Assembly (NCBI GenBank): GCA_020853075.1
Contig: JADYZS010000381.1
Span: 1-8,775 of the forward strand
Reading direction: 5' to 3'
DNA: 8,775 nt
Source of the DNA: Anaerolineae bacterium
GTDB lineage: Bacteria; Chloroflexota; Anaerolineae; JADYZS01
The position numbers and the translations under genes were made by a program. Of the stretch, positions 1 through 5,711 are shown one piece after another (position 1 is the stretch's first letter; each line of letters starts with the position of its first letter). The notes beneath the pieces were generated by a model. The model saw only the letters and a list, made by a program, of their open reading frames with translations, was not told where the DNA came from and searched no databases.

Positions 1-650
1 GAGATCGTCAGCACGTCGGCGCGCTCATAGAATATCTCTTGCTGGCCGTTGCCATGGTGATAGTCAATGTCCAGGATGACGACTTTGCCCTGCGCGCTCA
101 GGTAGTGGGCAGCAACCGCAGCCGAATTGAAATAGCAGAAGCCGCCGAAGACGCGCCGCTCGGCGTGGTGGCCGGGCGGGCGCACCAGGGCATACGCCAG
201 CCGCTCTCCTGCCAAGATTTGCCGAGCCGCAGTGAGGGTACAATCCACCGCCGCCCTGGCCGCCTGATACGCAGGGCGATTCAGAGGTGTGACGGTGTCA
301 ATGCAATAGTAGCCGGCGCGGAGGGAGGGGTCTTGGGGGCGGCGGGCAGCGTTACGAATCGGGAAGATGTAGGGATAGATAGAGTCCTTCGGTTCCACAT
401 TCGCGCATACGCTCTTAACGTAGCTCACAAACCCTGAATCGTGGACGGCTTTGATGTGTCTTTCGGGGAAATGCTGCGCATCTATGCGGGCAAAGAGGCC
501 GGTGGGTTCAATCCCCTTTAGGATGGACGTGATCCGGTTAGGGGTTTCCACGTAGCCGCGCTCCCGGACGTGGTGGATAGCGTGCCGATCGTTGACGACG
601 AGGATAATGGGTGCGTTGTCAGTATCGTTGGTACGATGCCCCTGCAACAC
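1..650 (-). CDS. Histone deacetylase family protein, acetylpolyamine amidohydrolase-like (C-terminus beyond window)
   Basis: Zn-dependent amidohydrolase of the class I/II histone deacetylase fold; the acetylpolyamine amidohydrolase (APAH) branch removes acetyl groups from acetylated polyamines or similar amines in the cytoplasm. The minus-strand reading gives 216 visible residues from a GTG at 650. Visible family motifs are VRPPGHHAE (tandem catalytic His 161/162), FGGFCYFNSAA, and VVILDIDYHHGNG with the Zn ligands Asp196 and His198; the third Zn Asp and the catalytic Tyr would lie past the window edge. From memory, the Mycoplana ramosa APAH has these residues at about 158/159, 195 and 197, which supports both the subfamily and the GTG start. 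The start has AGAAGGGG seven bases upstream, and no in-frame ATG is available nearby. The segment AGYYCIDTVTP before the active site resembles the APAH-type insertion. It lies 344 bases downstream of sdhB and is probably its own transcription unit. The substrate is not determined; AcuC-like or other small-molecule deacetylase roles remain possible. Confidence 0.85.
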   Translation of the reverse strand, partial: MLQGHRTNDTDNAPIILVVNDRHAIHHVRERGYVETPNRITSILKGIEPTGLFARIDAQHFPERHIKAVHDSGFVSYVKSVCANVEPKDSIYPYIFPIRNAARRPQDPSLRAGYYCIDTVTPLNRPAYQAARAAVDCTLTAARQILAGERLAYALVRPPGHHAERRVFGGFCYFNSAAVAAHYLSAQGKVVILDIDYHHGNGQQEIFYERADVLTI

Positions 651-657
651 GGTTTTG

Positions 658-665
658 CCCCTTCT
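658..665 (-). promoter_or_regulatory. Ribosome binding site of the HDAC-family gene
   Basis: On the minus strand AGAAGGGG lies seven bases before the GTG at 648-650. It decides the start, because the frame stays open further upstream without an ATG and family similarity begins only a few residues after this GTG (IILVVNDRHAIHH). Confidence 0.6.
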
Positions 666-771
666 CACACCAGGCGTTGACGAAATACGAGCCGAAAGGT
701 CACCATTCCCAAAAATCCTGGGAGGAGAGCAAACAGGTGTCAGCGGATGCCTTCGGCGTAGCCTGCAGGCG

Positions 772-862
772 GCTGCCGTGTACGCCTGGCGTACGCGACA
801 GGTTGACGCCGCCCCGCGGGGTCGGCTTGCCCTGCCGAGTACGGCTGGGCGTACACGGCACC
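772..862. repeat. Imperfect long inverted repeat with nested palindromes
   Basis: The left arm (about 772-802, core CTGCCGTGTACGCCTGGCGT) is a near-complement of the right arm (about 831-862, core GGGCGTACACGGCA). The pairing is roughly 26-27 of 31 positions, with a 28-base loop. Inside the structure are smaller perfect palindromes: GTACGCC-T-GGCGTAC at 780-794 in the left arm, CCCCGCGGGG at 812-821 in the loop, and GCCTGCAGGC at 761-770 just outside. The transcript from either strand could fold into a long hairpin. It may be a small dispersed repeat (MITE or REP-like), a processing or termination structure between transcripts, or a paired operator; the sequence alone does not decide. Confidence 0.65.
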
Positions 863-924
863 GTAGAGTTACAGCGTGGTATACATGACGCCGACGAGGT
901 GCAAGCCGACAGATTAGCGGATGA

Positions 925-967
925 CCCCCACCCCGGCCCTCCCCCGTAAAATGAACGGGGGAGGGGG
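925..967. repeat. G/C-tract hairpin downstream of sdhB, probable dispersed repeat or transcript-end structure
   Basis: CCCTCCCCCG (937-946) pairs perfectly with CGGGGGAGGG (956-965), with one further T-A pair and a 7-base loop; it is preceded by CCCCCACCCCGG. It begins 28 bases past the sdhB stop, so it could protect or end the sdh transcript. In the minus-strand direction it is followed by G-rich sequence and not a T-run, so it is not a classical intrinsic terminator for sdhB. On the plus strand GGTTTATTT follows, a weak T-tract. The CCCCCACCCC plus CCCTCCCCCG hairpin layout resembles intergenic repeats I recall as frequent in Chloroflexota genomes (memory, not searched). Confidence 0.6.
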
Positions 968-994
968 TTTATTTCGTTGTTGGAGAGGAGAGCA

Positions 995-1693
995 TCACAC
1001 CTCGTCAAACAGGATGGCCTTCTTCACCTCACCGATAGCCTTAGTGACGTTGATGTCGCGCGGGCATGCTTCCACGCAATTGAAGATGGTGCGGCAGCGC
1101 CAGACACCCGACCATTCGTTCATCACGGCGAGCCGCTCCGCCGCGCCGCGGTCACGGCTATCAAAGATGAAACGATGGGCCTGGACGATGGCCGCCGGGC
1201 CGACGTATTCGCCGTTGGCCCAGAAGGACGGGCACGCGGTCGTGCAGGCAGCACAGAGGATGCACTTGGTTGTATCATCAAACCGCTCGCGCTCCTCCGG
1301 CGACTGCGGGCGCTCCCTGGAGCCAGGGTCCTCATCGTTAATGAGGTAGGGCATGATGGACTTGTATTTCGCCATGAAGGGCTCCATGTCCACCACCAGG
1401 TCTTTGATGACCCGCAGTCCTCGGATCGGCTCCACCGTCACGCTGCTTCCCAGGTACTTCATCAGCACTTTGCAGGCCAGGCGGTTACGCCCGTTGACAA
1501 CCATAGCATCGGAGCCGCAGATACCATGCGCACACGAGCGACGCAACGTCAGCGTGCCGTCCAGGTTCCACTTTATGTAATGTAACACATTCAGCAACTG
1601 CTCGTTCGGCTCCGTATCCACCTGATACTCGGCCCAATGAGACGTCTTATCCACCTCTGGGTTAAAGCGTAGAATCTTGATGGTGGCTCGCAT
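995..1693 (-). CDS. sdhB: Succinate dehydrogenase iron-sulfur subunit
   Basis: The 232-residue iron-sulfur subunit of complex II carries electrons from the flavoprotein to the membrane quinone site. The N-terminal ferredoxin domain (about 1-105) holds the [2Fe-2S] ligands Cys54, Cys59, Asp62 and Cys74 in the pattern SCAHGICGSDAM; Asp at the third ligand position matches what is known for E. coli SdhB, where most homologues have Cys. The C-terminal domain carries the [4Fe-4S] and [3Fe-4S] ligands in CILCAACTTACP (Cys144/147/150/154) and Cys200, Cys206, Cys210 (CVEACP). Trp158 in PSFW lies where the quinone-site Trp is expected. Length matches the family. It is the last gene of the sdhCDAB operon: its ATG comes 8 bases after the sdhA stop, and the GGGGGA ribosome site begins right after that stop codon's TA. 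The stop (TGA) is followed by a G/C-tract hairpin. Confidence 0.97.
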   Translation of the reverse strand: MRATIKILRFNPEVDKTSHWAEYQVDTEPNEQLLNVLHYIKWNLDGTLTLRRSCAHGICGSDAMVVNGRNRLACKVLMKYLGSSVTVEPIRGLRVIKDLVVDMEPFMAKYKSIMPYLINDEDPGSRERPQSPEERERFDDTTKCILCAACTTACPSFWANGEYVGPAAIVQAHRFIFDSRDRGAAERLAVMNEWSGVWRCRTIFNCVEACPRDINVTKAIGEVKKAILFDEV

Positions 1694-1701
1694 GTTTCCC
1701 C

Positions 1702-3486
1702 CTAGTATTTCCGCGCCTGCGGCTCGTACTTGGTGATGACGACCGGCTTGTAATCAAGGCGGATGTTCTCGCCGTCCAAGTAGGCCAGCGTGTGCTTGAG
1801 CCAGTTCGCGTCGTCCCGGTCAGGAAAATCCTCCCGCAGGTGCGCGCCGCGGCTCTCGGTACGGTTCAAGGCAGAGAAAGCCGTCACCTCCGCCAGGTCC
1901 AACAGATAGCCGAGTTCCAGAGTCTCCAGAAGATCGGTATTAAACCGTGCGCTCTTGTCGCGCACGCCCACTTTCTCATACTCAGCCTTCAGGGCGCGTA
2001 TCTTGCTCACCGCTTGCGACAGGTCGGCCTCCTTGCGGAAGATGCCGACCCGATCCATCATCAATTCCTGCATGGTAGCACGAATCTTTCCTGCCGCCTC
2101 GGTGGCCCGGTTCGCCTTGATCCGCTCAATCTCGGCGCGGGCCGGGCCATCGGTCTCCGCGGGCAACGGCGTCAAGTCGGCCTGTTGGCAATACTCCACC
2201 ATCTTCTTGCCGCCGCGCCGCCCAAAGACCACGATGTCCACCAGAGAGTTGGTTCCCAGGCGGTTCGCACCGTGCACCGAGACGCACGCACACTCGCCCG
2301 CGGCGTAGAACCCCGGCAGCGGCGTGTTCCGGCTGTCTATCACAACCTGCGCCTCCACGTTGGTGGGAATACCGCCCATGCCGTAGTGGGCCGTAGGCTG
2401 GATCGGCATCGGCTGCTTAGCCGGATCAACGCCCAGGTAGGTGCGGCAGAAATCGGCAATGTCGGGGAGTTTCGTCTCCACGTCGTGGGCCGTGATGCGC
2501 CGGTCAACGCCATCTTGCTGGAAGTAGCGGTTGACCGTCGCAGGTGTCACGTCCAGATAGACGAAATCCTTGCCGTTGGCGCCGCGCCCCTCGCGTATCT
2601 CCGTGTAGATTGCCCGCGAGATGATGTCACGGGGTGCCAGGTCTTTGAGGGTCGGCGAGTAGCGCTCCATGAAGCGCTCGCCTTTGCCGTTAATCAGCAC
2701 GCCGCCCTCGCCCCGCACGCCTTCGGTGATGAGAATACCCATCCGGTAGATGCCGGTAGGATGGAACTGGAAGAACTCCATGTCTTCCAGGGGGAGGCCG
2801 CGGCGATAGGCAATCGCCAGACCGTCGCCAGTTAGCGAATGTGCGTTGGACGTGATCTTGAACATGCGGCCAAAGCCGCCAGTGGCAAAGAGGACGGCTT
2901 TTGCATGGAAGACGTGCAGTTCACCCGTGGCAATTTCGTAGGCGACCACGCCGCAGCAGACGCCGTCGTTGAGCAGGAGGTCAACCACCTGGAACTCGTC
3001 GTAGAAGGTCACACCCTGCTTGATGCACTGCTGATAGAGCGTCTGCAAAATCATGTGGCCGGTGCGGTCGGCGGCATAACAGGCGCGCTGCACGGCAATC
3101 CGCTTGGAGGGGTCTTTCGGATCGGGGCGCGTGTGACCGCCGAATCGCCGTTGGTCTATGCGCCCATCCCGCGTACGGTTGAACGGGAGGCCCATGTGCT
3201 CCAGTTCATAGACCGTGTCCACGGCCTCGCGGCACATCGCTTCTACGGCATCCTGGTCCGCGAGATAATCTGACCCTTTCACCGTGTCAAACGCATGCCA
3301 TTCCCAGCGGTCTTCTTCAACGTTGCCCAGCGCAGCCCCGATCCCGCCCTGGGCAGTCCCTGTGTGGGAGCGGGTAGGATATAACTTGCTGAGGACGGCG
3401 GTGCGCGCCTGGCGGGAGGCCTGTAGGGCGGCCATCAAGCCAGCCCCGCCCGCGCCGACGATAACAGCATCGTATCGGTGGTACAT
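1702..3486 (-). CDS. sdhA: Succinate dehydrogenase flavoprotein subunit
   Basis: The catalytic subunit of complex II (594 residues; E. coli SdhA is 588) oxidises succinate to fumarate on the cytoplasmic face using covalently bound FAD. The sequence shows the dinucleotide motif VIVGAGGAGLMAA (8-20) and the FAD-linking His41 in RSHTGTAQGGI. Substrate-site residues fall in QFHPTGI (His242), RDIISRAI (Arg286, the probable proton-transfer Arg), TAHYGMGGI (His367) and HGANRLGTNSL (Arg409). The capping and C-terminal helical domains are complete, ending in DYKPVVITKYEP. The ATG is preceded by GGGAGG with a 4-base spacer, and the sdhD stop lies 9 bases upstream, so the gene is translated within the sdhCDAB transcript. 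Partners are SdhB (electron acceptor) and SdhC/SdhD (membrane anchor). Nothing is truncated. The long frames on the opposite strand are shadows. Confidence 0.98.
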   Translation of the reverse strand: MYHRYDAVIVGAGGAGLMAALQASRQARTAVLSKLYPTRSHTGTAQGGIGAALGNVEEDRWEWHAFDTVKGSDYLADQDAVEAMCREAVDTVYELEHMGLPFNRTRDGRIDQRRFGGHTRPDPKDPSKRIAVQRACYAADRTGHMILQTLYQQCIKQGVTFYDEFQVVDLLLNDGVCCGVVAYEIATGELHVFHAKAVLFATGGFGRMFKITSNAHSLTGDGLAIAYRRGLPLEDMEFFQFHPTGIYRMGILITEGVRGEGGVLINGKGERFMERYSPTLKDLAPRDIISRAIYTEIREGRGANGKDFVYLDVTPATVNRYFQQDGVDRRITAHDVETKLPDIADFCRTYLGVDPAKQPMPIQPTAHYGMGGIPTNVEAQVVIDSRNTPLPGFYAAGECACVSVHGANRLGTNSLVDIVVFGRRGGKKMVEYCQQADLTPLPAETDGPARAEIERIKANRATEAAGKIRATMQELMMDRVGIFRKEADLSQAVSKIRALKAEYEKVGVRDKSARFNTDLLETLELGYLLDLAEVTAFSALNRTESRGAHLREDFPDRDDANWLKHTLAYLDGENIRLDYKPVVITKYEPQARKY

Positions 3487-3495
3487 GGAGCCTCC

Positions 3496-3897
3496 CTACG
3501 TGCCCGCCGGGCGGAACGTGAAGATGATGAACGCGCCCATAAGGATCAGGATGAAGCCAAGCGTAAAGACCACCGACTTCATGGCCCAGTTAGGCCCGCG
3601 CCGGGGCACGTAATCATCAATGACCCAGCGCGCGCCGTTCAACCCATGCGTCATGGCGAACATGAGGAGGACGAGATCATAGACTCGCCAGAAGGCTCCT
3701 AAAGGCCCTGTCCAACGCCCGACGATGGTATTGAAATCAATGTTCTCCAGGCCAACGACGAGGTGCAACCACAAGAGATGCCCGACGGCCACGAACAGAA
3801 GCACTACACCCGACACCCGCATCAGGTACCAGGTCATTACTTCAAAGCGGCCATTGGGGCGAGCGCGGCGGCGTAACGTTGGCGTATAGACGCCCAT
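3496..3897 (-). CDS. sdhD: Succinate dehydrogenase membrane anchor subunit
   Basis: A 133-residue hydrophobic protein, the second anchor subunit of complex II, helping to bind heme b and quinone. I place the start at the ATG at 3897, because AGGAGG lies six bases before it and a longer frame starting at 4032 would run through sdhC with non-membrane, arginine- and serine-rich sequence. A basic N-terminus (about 1-20) is followed by three predicted membrane helices at about 23-48, 72-97 and 105-130. Histidines sit in helix I (His40, VAVGHLLWLH) and helix II (His84, MTHGLNGARWVIDDY); the second matches the usual heme-ligand position, and an extra one in helix I fits a di-heme anchor. The pattern HxLNGARxxIxDY is typical of SdhD in Actinobacteria, Thermus and Chloroflexota-type complexes (from memory). 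It lies 10 bases after sdhC and 9 before sdhA. Confidence 0.92.
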   Translation of the reverse strand: MGVYTPTLRRRARPNGRFEVMTWYLMRVSGVVLLFVAVGHLLWLHLVVGLENIDFNTIVGRWTGPLGAFWRVYDLVLLMFAMTHGLNGARWVIDDYVPRRGPNWAMKSVVFTLGFILILMGAFIIFTFRPAGT

Positions 3898-3903
3898 GAA
3901 TCC

Positions 3904-3909
3904 CCTCCT
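3904..3909 (-). promoter_or_regulatory. Ribosome binding site of sdhD
   Basis: AGGAGG on the minus strand lies six bases before the ATG at 3897 and overlaps the sdhC stop codon (TAG, 3908-3910). It rules in the short start and implies tight translational hand-over from sdhC. Confidence 0.8.
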
Positions 3910-4309
3910 AGTGCGGCGCAAAGATCGGCGCGATGGTGAAGTAGGCGGCGACGAGCCAGACCGGAATGACGATAGCCATGGCAACCCAGAACATCTGCCG
4001 CTCGTAACGCGTCGTGGAAGGCCAGAAATCAATGATGATGATCCGCAGCCCGTTCAGCGCGTGGTAGAGCACGCCATAGATAAGGAACACGATAAGTACA
4101 CGGAAAGGCGGAGAATGGTAGATGAACAGGAAGCGGTTGAAGACCTCGGGGCCGAAGCCGATGAGGAAGATATCAAAGATGTGGAGGGCCAGGAAAAGGA
4201 GAACACCCAGCCCCCCTACCCGGTGCATCATCCAGGCCCAGTGGCCCTCACGGCCACGGTAGGTGATGCCCTTGTAGAACGCGCGGATCACGGCAACAGC
4301 CTGAGCCAC
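3908..4309 (-). CDS. sdhC: Succinate dehydrogenase cytochrome b556 subunit
   Basis: A 133-residue anchor subunit of complex II that binds heme b and forms part of the quinone site. The start is a GTG at 4309 with a near-ideal AGGAGG seven bases upstream. The N-terminus carries the family signature YRGREGHWAWMMHRVGG (17-33), whose His29-Arg30 pair sits near the quinone pocket. Three membrane helices are visible at about 27-50, 69-93 and 106-129. Potential heme ligands are His43 (LALHIFDIF, helix I) and His83 (YHALNGLRIII, helix II). E. coli SdhC, as I recall it, lacks the helix I histidine; together with SdhD His40/His84 this suggests a type A di-heme anchor (inference). It is first in the sdhCDAB operon, 103 bases after icd. 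Two dyads lie in that gap, so regulation of the operon is likely to act there. Confidence 0.93.
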   Translation of the reverse strand: MAQAVAVIRAFYKGITYRGREGHWAWMMHRVGGLGVLLFLALHIFDIFLIGFGPEVFNRFLFIYHSPPFRVLIVFLIYGVLYHALNGLRIIIIDFWPSTTRYERQMFWVAMAIVIPVWLVAAYFTIAPIFAPH

Positions 4310-4316
4310 TGTTGCT

Positions 4317-4322
4317 CCTCCT
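4317..4322 (-). promoter_or_regulatory. Ribosome binding site of sdhC
   Basis: AGGAGG on the minus strand lies seven bases before the GTG at 4307-4309. It supports the GTG start, as no ATG lies close by in frame and conserved sequence begins soon after. Confidence 0.75.
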
Positions 4323-4344
4323 TTCTTTTAACAAACAGATCTAT

Positions 4345-4357
4345 TGCTAAATTAGCA
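4345..4357. promoter_or_regulatory. Perfect dyad upstream of sdhC, possible operator
   Basis: TGCTAA-A-TTAGCA is a perfect 6-base dyad around a single base, centred 42 bases upstream of the sdhC start. It is AT-rich in a GC-rich region and lies where a promoter or proximal operator would be. It is too short and AT-rich to be a good terminator for icd, and no T-run follows. The binding protein is unknown. Confidence 0.4.
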
Positions 4358-4373
4358 CCCCTCTGCCACGGGC

Positions 4374-4393
4374 GACATGACGTGCGTCATATC
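4374..4393. promoter_or_regulatory. Second dyad in the icd-sdhC gap, possible operator
   Basis: ATGACG-TG-CGTCAT (4377-4390) is a perfect 6-base dyad with a 2-base centre. It extends to 20 bases as GAC...ATC with one mismatch per half. It is centred about 74 bases upstream of the sdhC start, about 32 bases from the neighbouring TGCTAA dyad (roughly three helical turns). This layout suits a homodimeric regulator. No factor is assigned. Confidence 0.45.
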
Positions 4394-4412
4394 GTGCAGA
4401 ACCCCACGATCC

Positions 4413-5645
4413 TCACAGGTTCGCGATGATGGCAGAGGCAAACTCGGAGGTGCGAACTTCTTTGGCCCCTTCCATCTGGCGTGCGAAGTCGTAGGTTACG
4501 ATCTTCTGGGCTACGGTCTTCACGTAGGCGTCAATGATGGCACGGGCCGCCTCTTTCCAGCCGACGTAGTCCAGCATCATCACGCCGGACAGAAGGAGCG
4601 AGCCGGGGTTTACCTTGTCCTGGTTAGAGTACTTGGGCGCGGTGCCGTGGGTCGCCTCAAAGAGTGCGATGAAGTCGGAGATATTGCCCCCCGGCGCGAT
4701 GCCTACGCCCCCTACCTCGGCAGCCACCGCATCGGAAAGGTAGTCACCGTTCAGATTCGGCGTGGCGATGACCTCAAATTCCGAGGGGCGCAGAAGCATC
4801 ATCTGGAACATGATGTCGGCGATGCGGTCCTTGATGACGACCTTGCCTTCGGCGGATTTGCCAGCCCAGGTATCCTCTTCGGCCACCGTCACGTCGCCGA
4901 ATTCCTCGCGGGCGAGTTCGTAGCCCCAGTTGCGGAACGCGCCCTCGGTATATTTCTGGATGTTGCCCTTGTGTACCAGGGTCACGCTCTTGCGGCCATT
5001 CTCCAGGGCGTGGCGGATCGCCTTGCGCACCAGACGTTTCGTGCCGAATTCGGTGATCGGCTTGATGCCGATGCCCGCCTCCGGCGATATTTCCGTGCCC
5101 ATCTCCTCGTTCAGAAAGGAGATAACCCGTTGTGCCTCCGGCGAACCGGACGCCCACTCAATGCCCGCATAGACGTCCTCGGTGTTCTCGCGGAAGATCA
5201 CCACGTCCACCAGATCGGGGCGGCGCAGAGGGCTGGGCACGCCAGGAAACCAGCGCACCGGACGCACGCAGGCGTAGAGATCCAATTCTTGGCGCAGCGT
5301 CACGTTGAGGCTGCGGAAGCCACCGCCCACAGGCGTCGTCAGCGGCCCTTTGATACCGACGAGGAACTCCTTCATCGCCTGCAAGGTCTCTTGGGGCAGG
5401 TACGAACCATACAGGCGATCTGCATTTTCGCCCGCGTATATTTCCATCCAGGCGATCTGGCGCTGCCCCCCGTATGCTTTCTGCACTGCCGCGTTCCAGA
5501 TGCGCAACGAGGCGCGGGTGATGTCGGGCCCGATGCCATCGCCTTCAATAAAGGCGAGGATCGGGTGATCGGGCACGTGCAATTTGCCCTCGCGTATGGT
5601 GATGCGCTCGCCTTCTGCTGGCACTACGATCTTGTTGAACGTCAT
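4413..5645 (-). CDS. icd: Isocitrate dehydrogenase, NADP-dependent
   Basis: Oxidative decarboxylation of isocitrate to 2-oxoglutarate with NADPH production, in the cytoplasm as a homodimer. The protein has 410 residues, close to the 416 of E. coli Icd, and is strongly similar throughout. Visible are IEGDGIGPDI (33-42), the substrate loop GGGFRSLNVTLRQELDLYACVRP (107-129; Ser112, Arg118, Arg128), IFRENTEDVYAGIEW with the active-site Tyr, LVHKGNIQKYTEGAF with the active-site Lys, and LNGDYLSDA with the metal-binding Asp. Coenzyme residues Lys338, Tyr339, Val345, Tyr385 and Arg389 match the NADP set of E. coli (Lys344, Tyr345, Val351, Tyr391, Arg395), so NADP and not NAD is expected. Ser112 equals the E. 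coli phosphorylation site Ser113, although no kinase gene is present here. The ATG has GGGAGG four bases upstream and its own promoter (5674-5702). sdhC follows after 103 bases. Confidence 0.97.
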   Translation of the reverse strand: MTFNKIVVPAEGERITIREGKLHVPDHPILAFIEGDGIGPDITRASLRIWNAAVQKAYGGQRQIAWMEIYAGENADRLYGSYLPQETLQAMKEFLVGIKGPLTTPVGGGFRSLNVTLRQELDLYACVRPVRWFPGVPSPLRRPDLVDVVIFRENTEDVYAGIEWASGSPEAQRVISFLNEEMGTEISPEAGIGIKPITEFGTKRLVRKAIRHALENGRKSVTLVHKGNIQKYTEGAFRNWGYELAREEFGDVTVAEEDTWAGKSAEGKVVIKDRIADIMFQMMLLRPSEFEVIATPNLNGDYLSDAVAAEVGGVGIAPGGNISDFIALFEATHGTAPKYSNQDKVNPGSLLLSGVMMLDYVGWKEAARAIIDAYVKTVAQKIVTYDFARQMEGAKEVRTSEFASAIIANL

Positions 5646-5673
5646 GATTCCTCCCAGGCAGGTGTCTATGCCG

Positions 5674-5702
5674 ATTATACCCTTGCGCTGCTATGAGGGC
5701 AA
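5674..5702 (-). promoter_or_regulatory. Sigma-70-type promoter of icd
   Basis: On the minus strand a perfect TATAAT (5674-5679) is spaced 17 bases from TTGCCC (5697-5702, four of six matches to TTGACA). Transcription would start near 5667, giving a leader of about 20 bases that contains the icd ribosome site. The promoter fits wholly inside the 66-base gap between the sugar dehydrogenase stop and the icd start, which argues that icd is transcribed independently. Confidence 0.7.
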
Positions 5703-5711
5703 ACTTCTCCC

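Larger units (their letters stand above)
651..994. other. Gene-free intergenic stretch between sdhB and the HDAC-family gene
   Basis: No credible gene was found in these 344 bases. Open frames here on both strands are short, lack family-like motifs, and overlap palindromic DNA. The stretch holds a nested inverted repeat (about 755-865), a G/C-tract hairpin next to the sdhB stop (925-967), and a small dyad TCCCA-N7-TGGGA (707-723) upstream of the HDAC-family gene. A promoter for that gene should lie between about 670 and 760 on the minus strand, but I see no convincing -35/-10 pair. Confidence 0.6.

Noticed and set aside
761..865. A CRISPR array or tandem operator cluster
   Set aside because: Only two related units are present, they are inverted with respect to each other, and there is no regular spacer.
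592..1008. Short open frames on both strands in the sdhB-HDAC gap and its edges
   Set aside because: They overlap the palindromic repeat, the G/C hairpin or the HDAC-family coding region, and show no family motifs or clear ribosome sites.
1792..2835. A 347-residue plus-strand open frame opposite sdhA
   Set aside because: It lies entirely within sdhA, which shows all family residues; the antisense translation looks like codon complement and has no domain.
3898..4032. An upstream extension of sdhD giving a 178-residue protein
   Set aside because: The extra 45 residues overlap sdhC in another frame and are polar and Arg/Ser-rich. The ATG at 3897 has an AGGAGG site and restores the usual family length.
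4310..4412. A promoter for sdhC with an extended -10 (TGCTAATTT) inside the dyad
   Set aside because: No acceptable -35 lies at 16-18 bases, so I list the dyads only and do not call a promoter.
4377..5696. A 439-residue plus-strand open frame opposite icd
   Set aside because: It is the antisense shadow of a fully conserved icd; the translation has no recognisable motifs and is rich in Arg, His, Gly and Ala, as expected from the complement of GC-rich codons.
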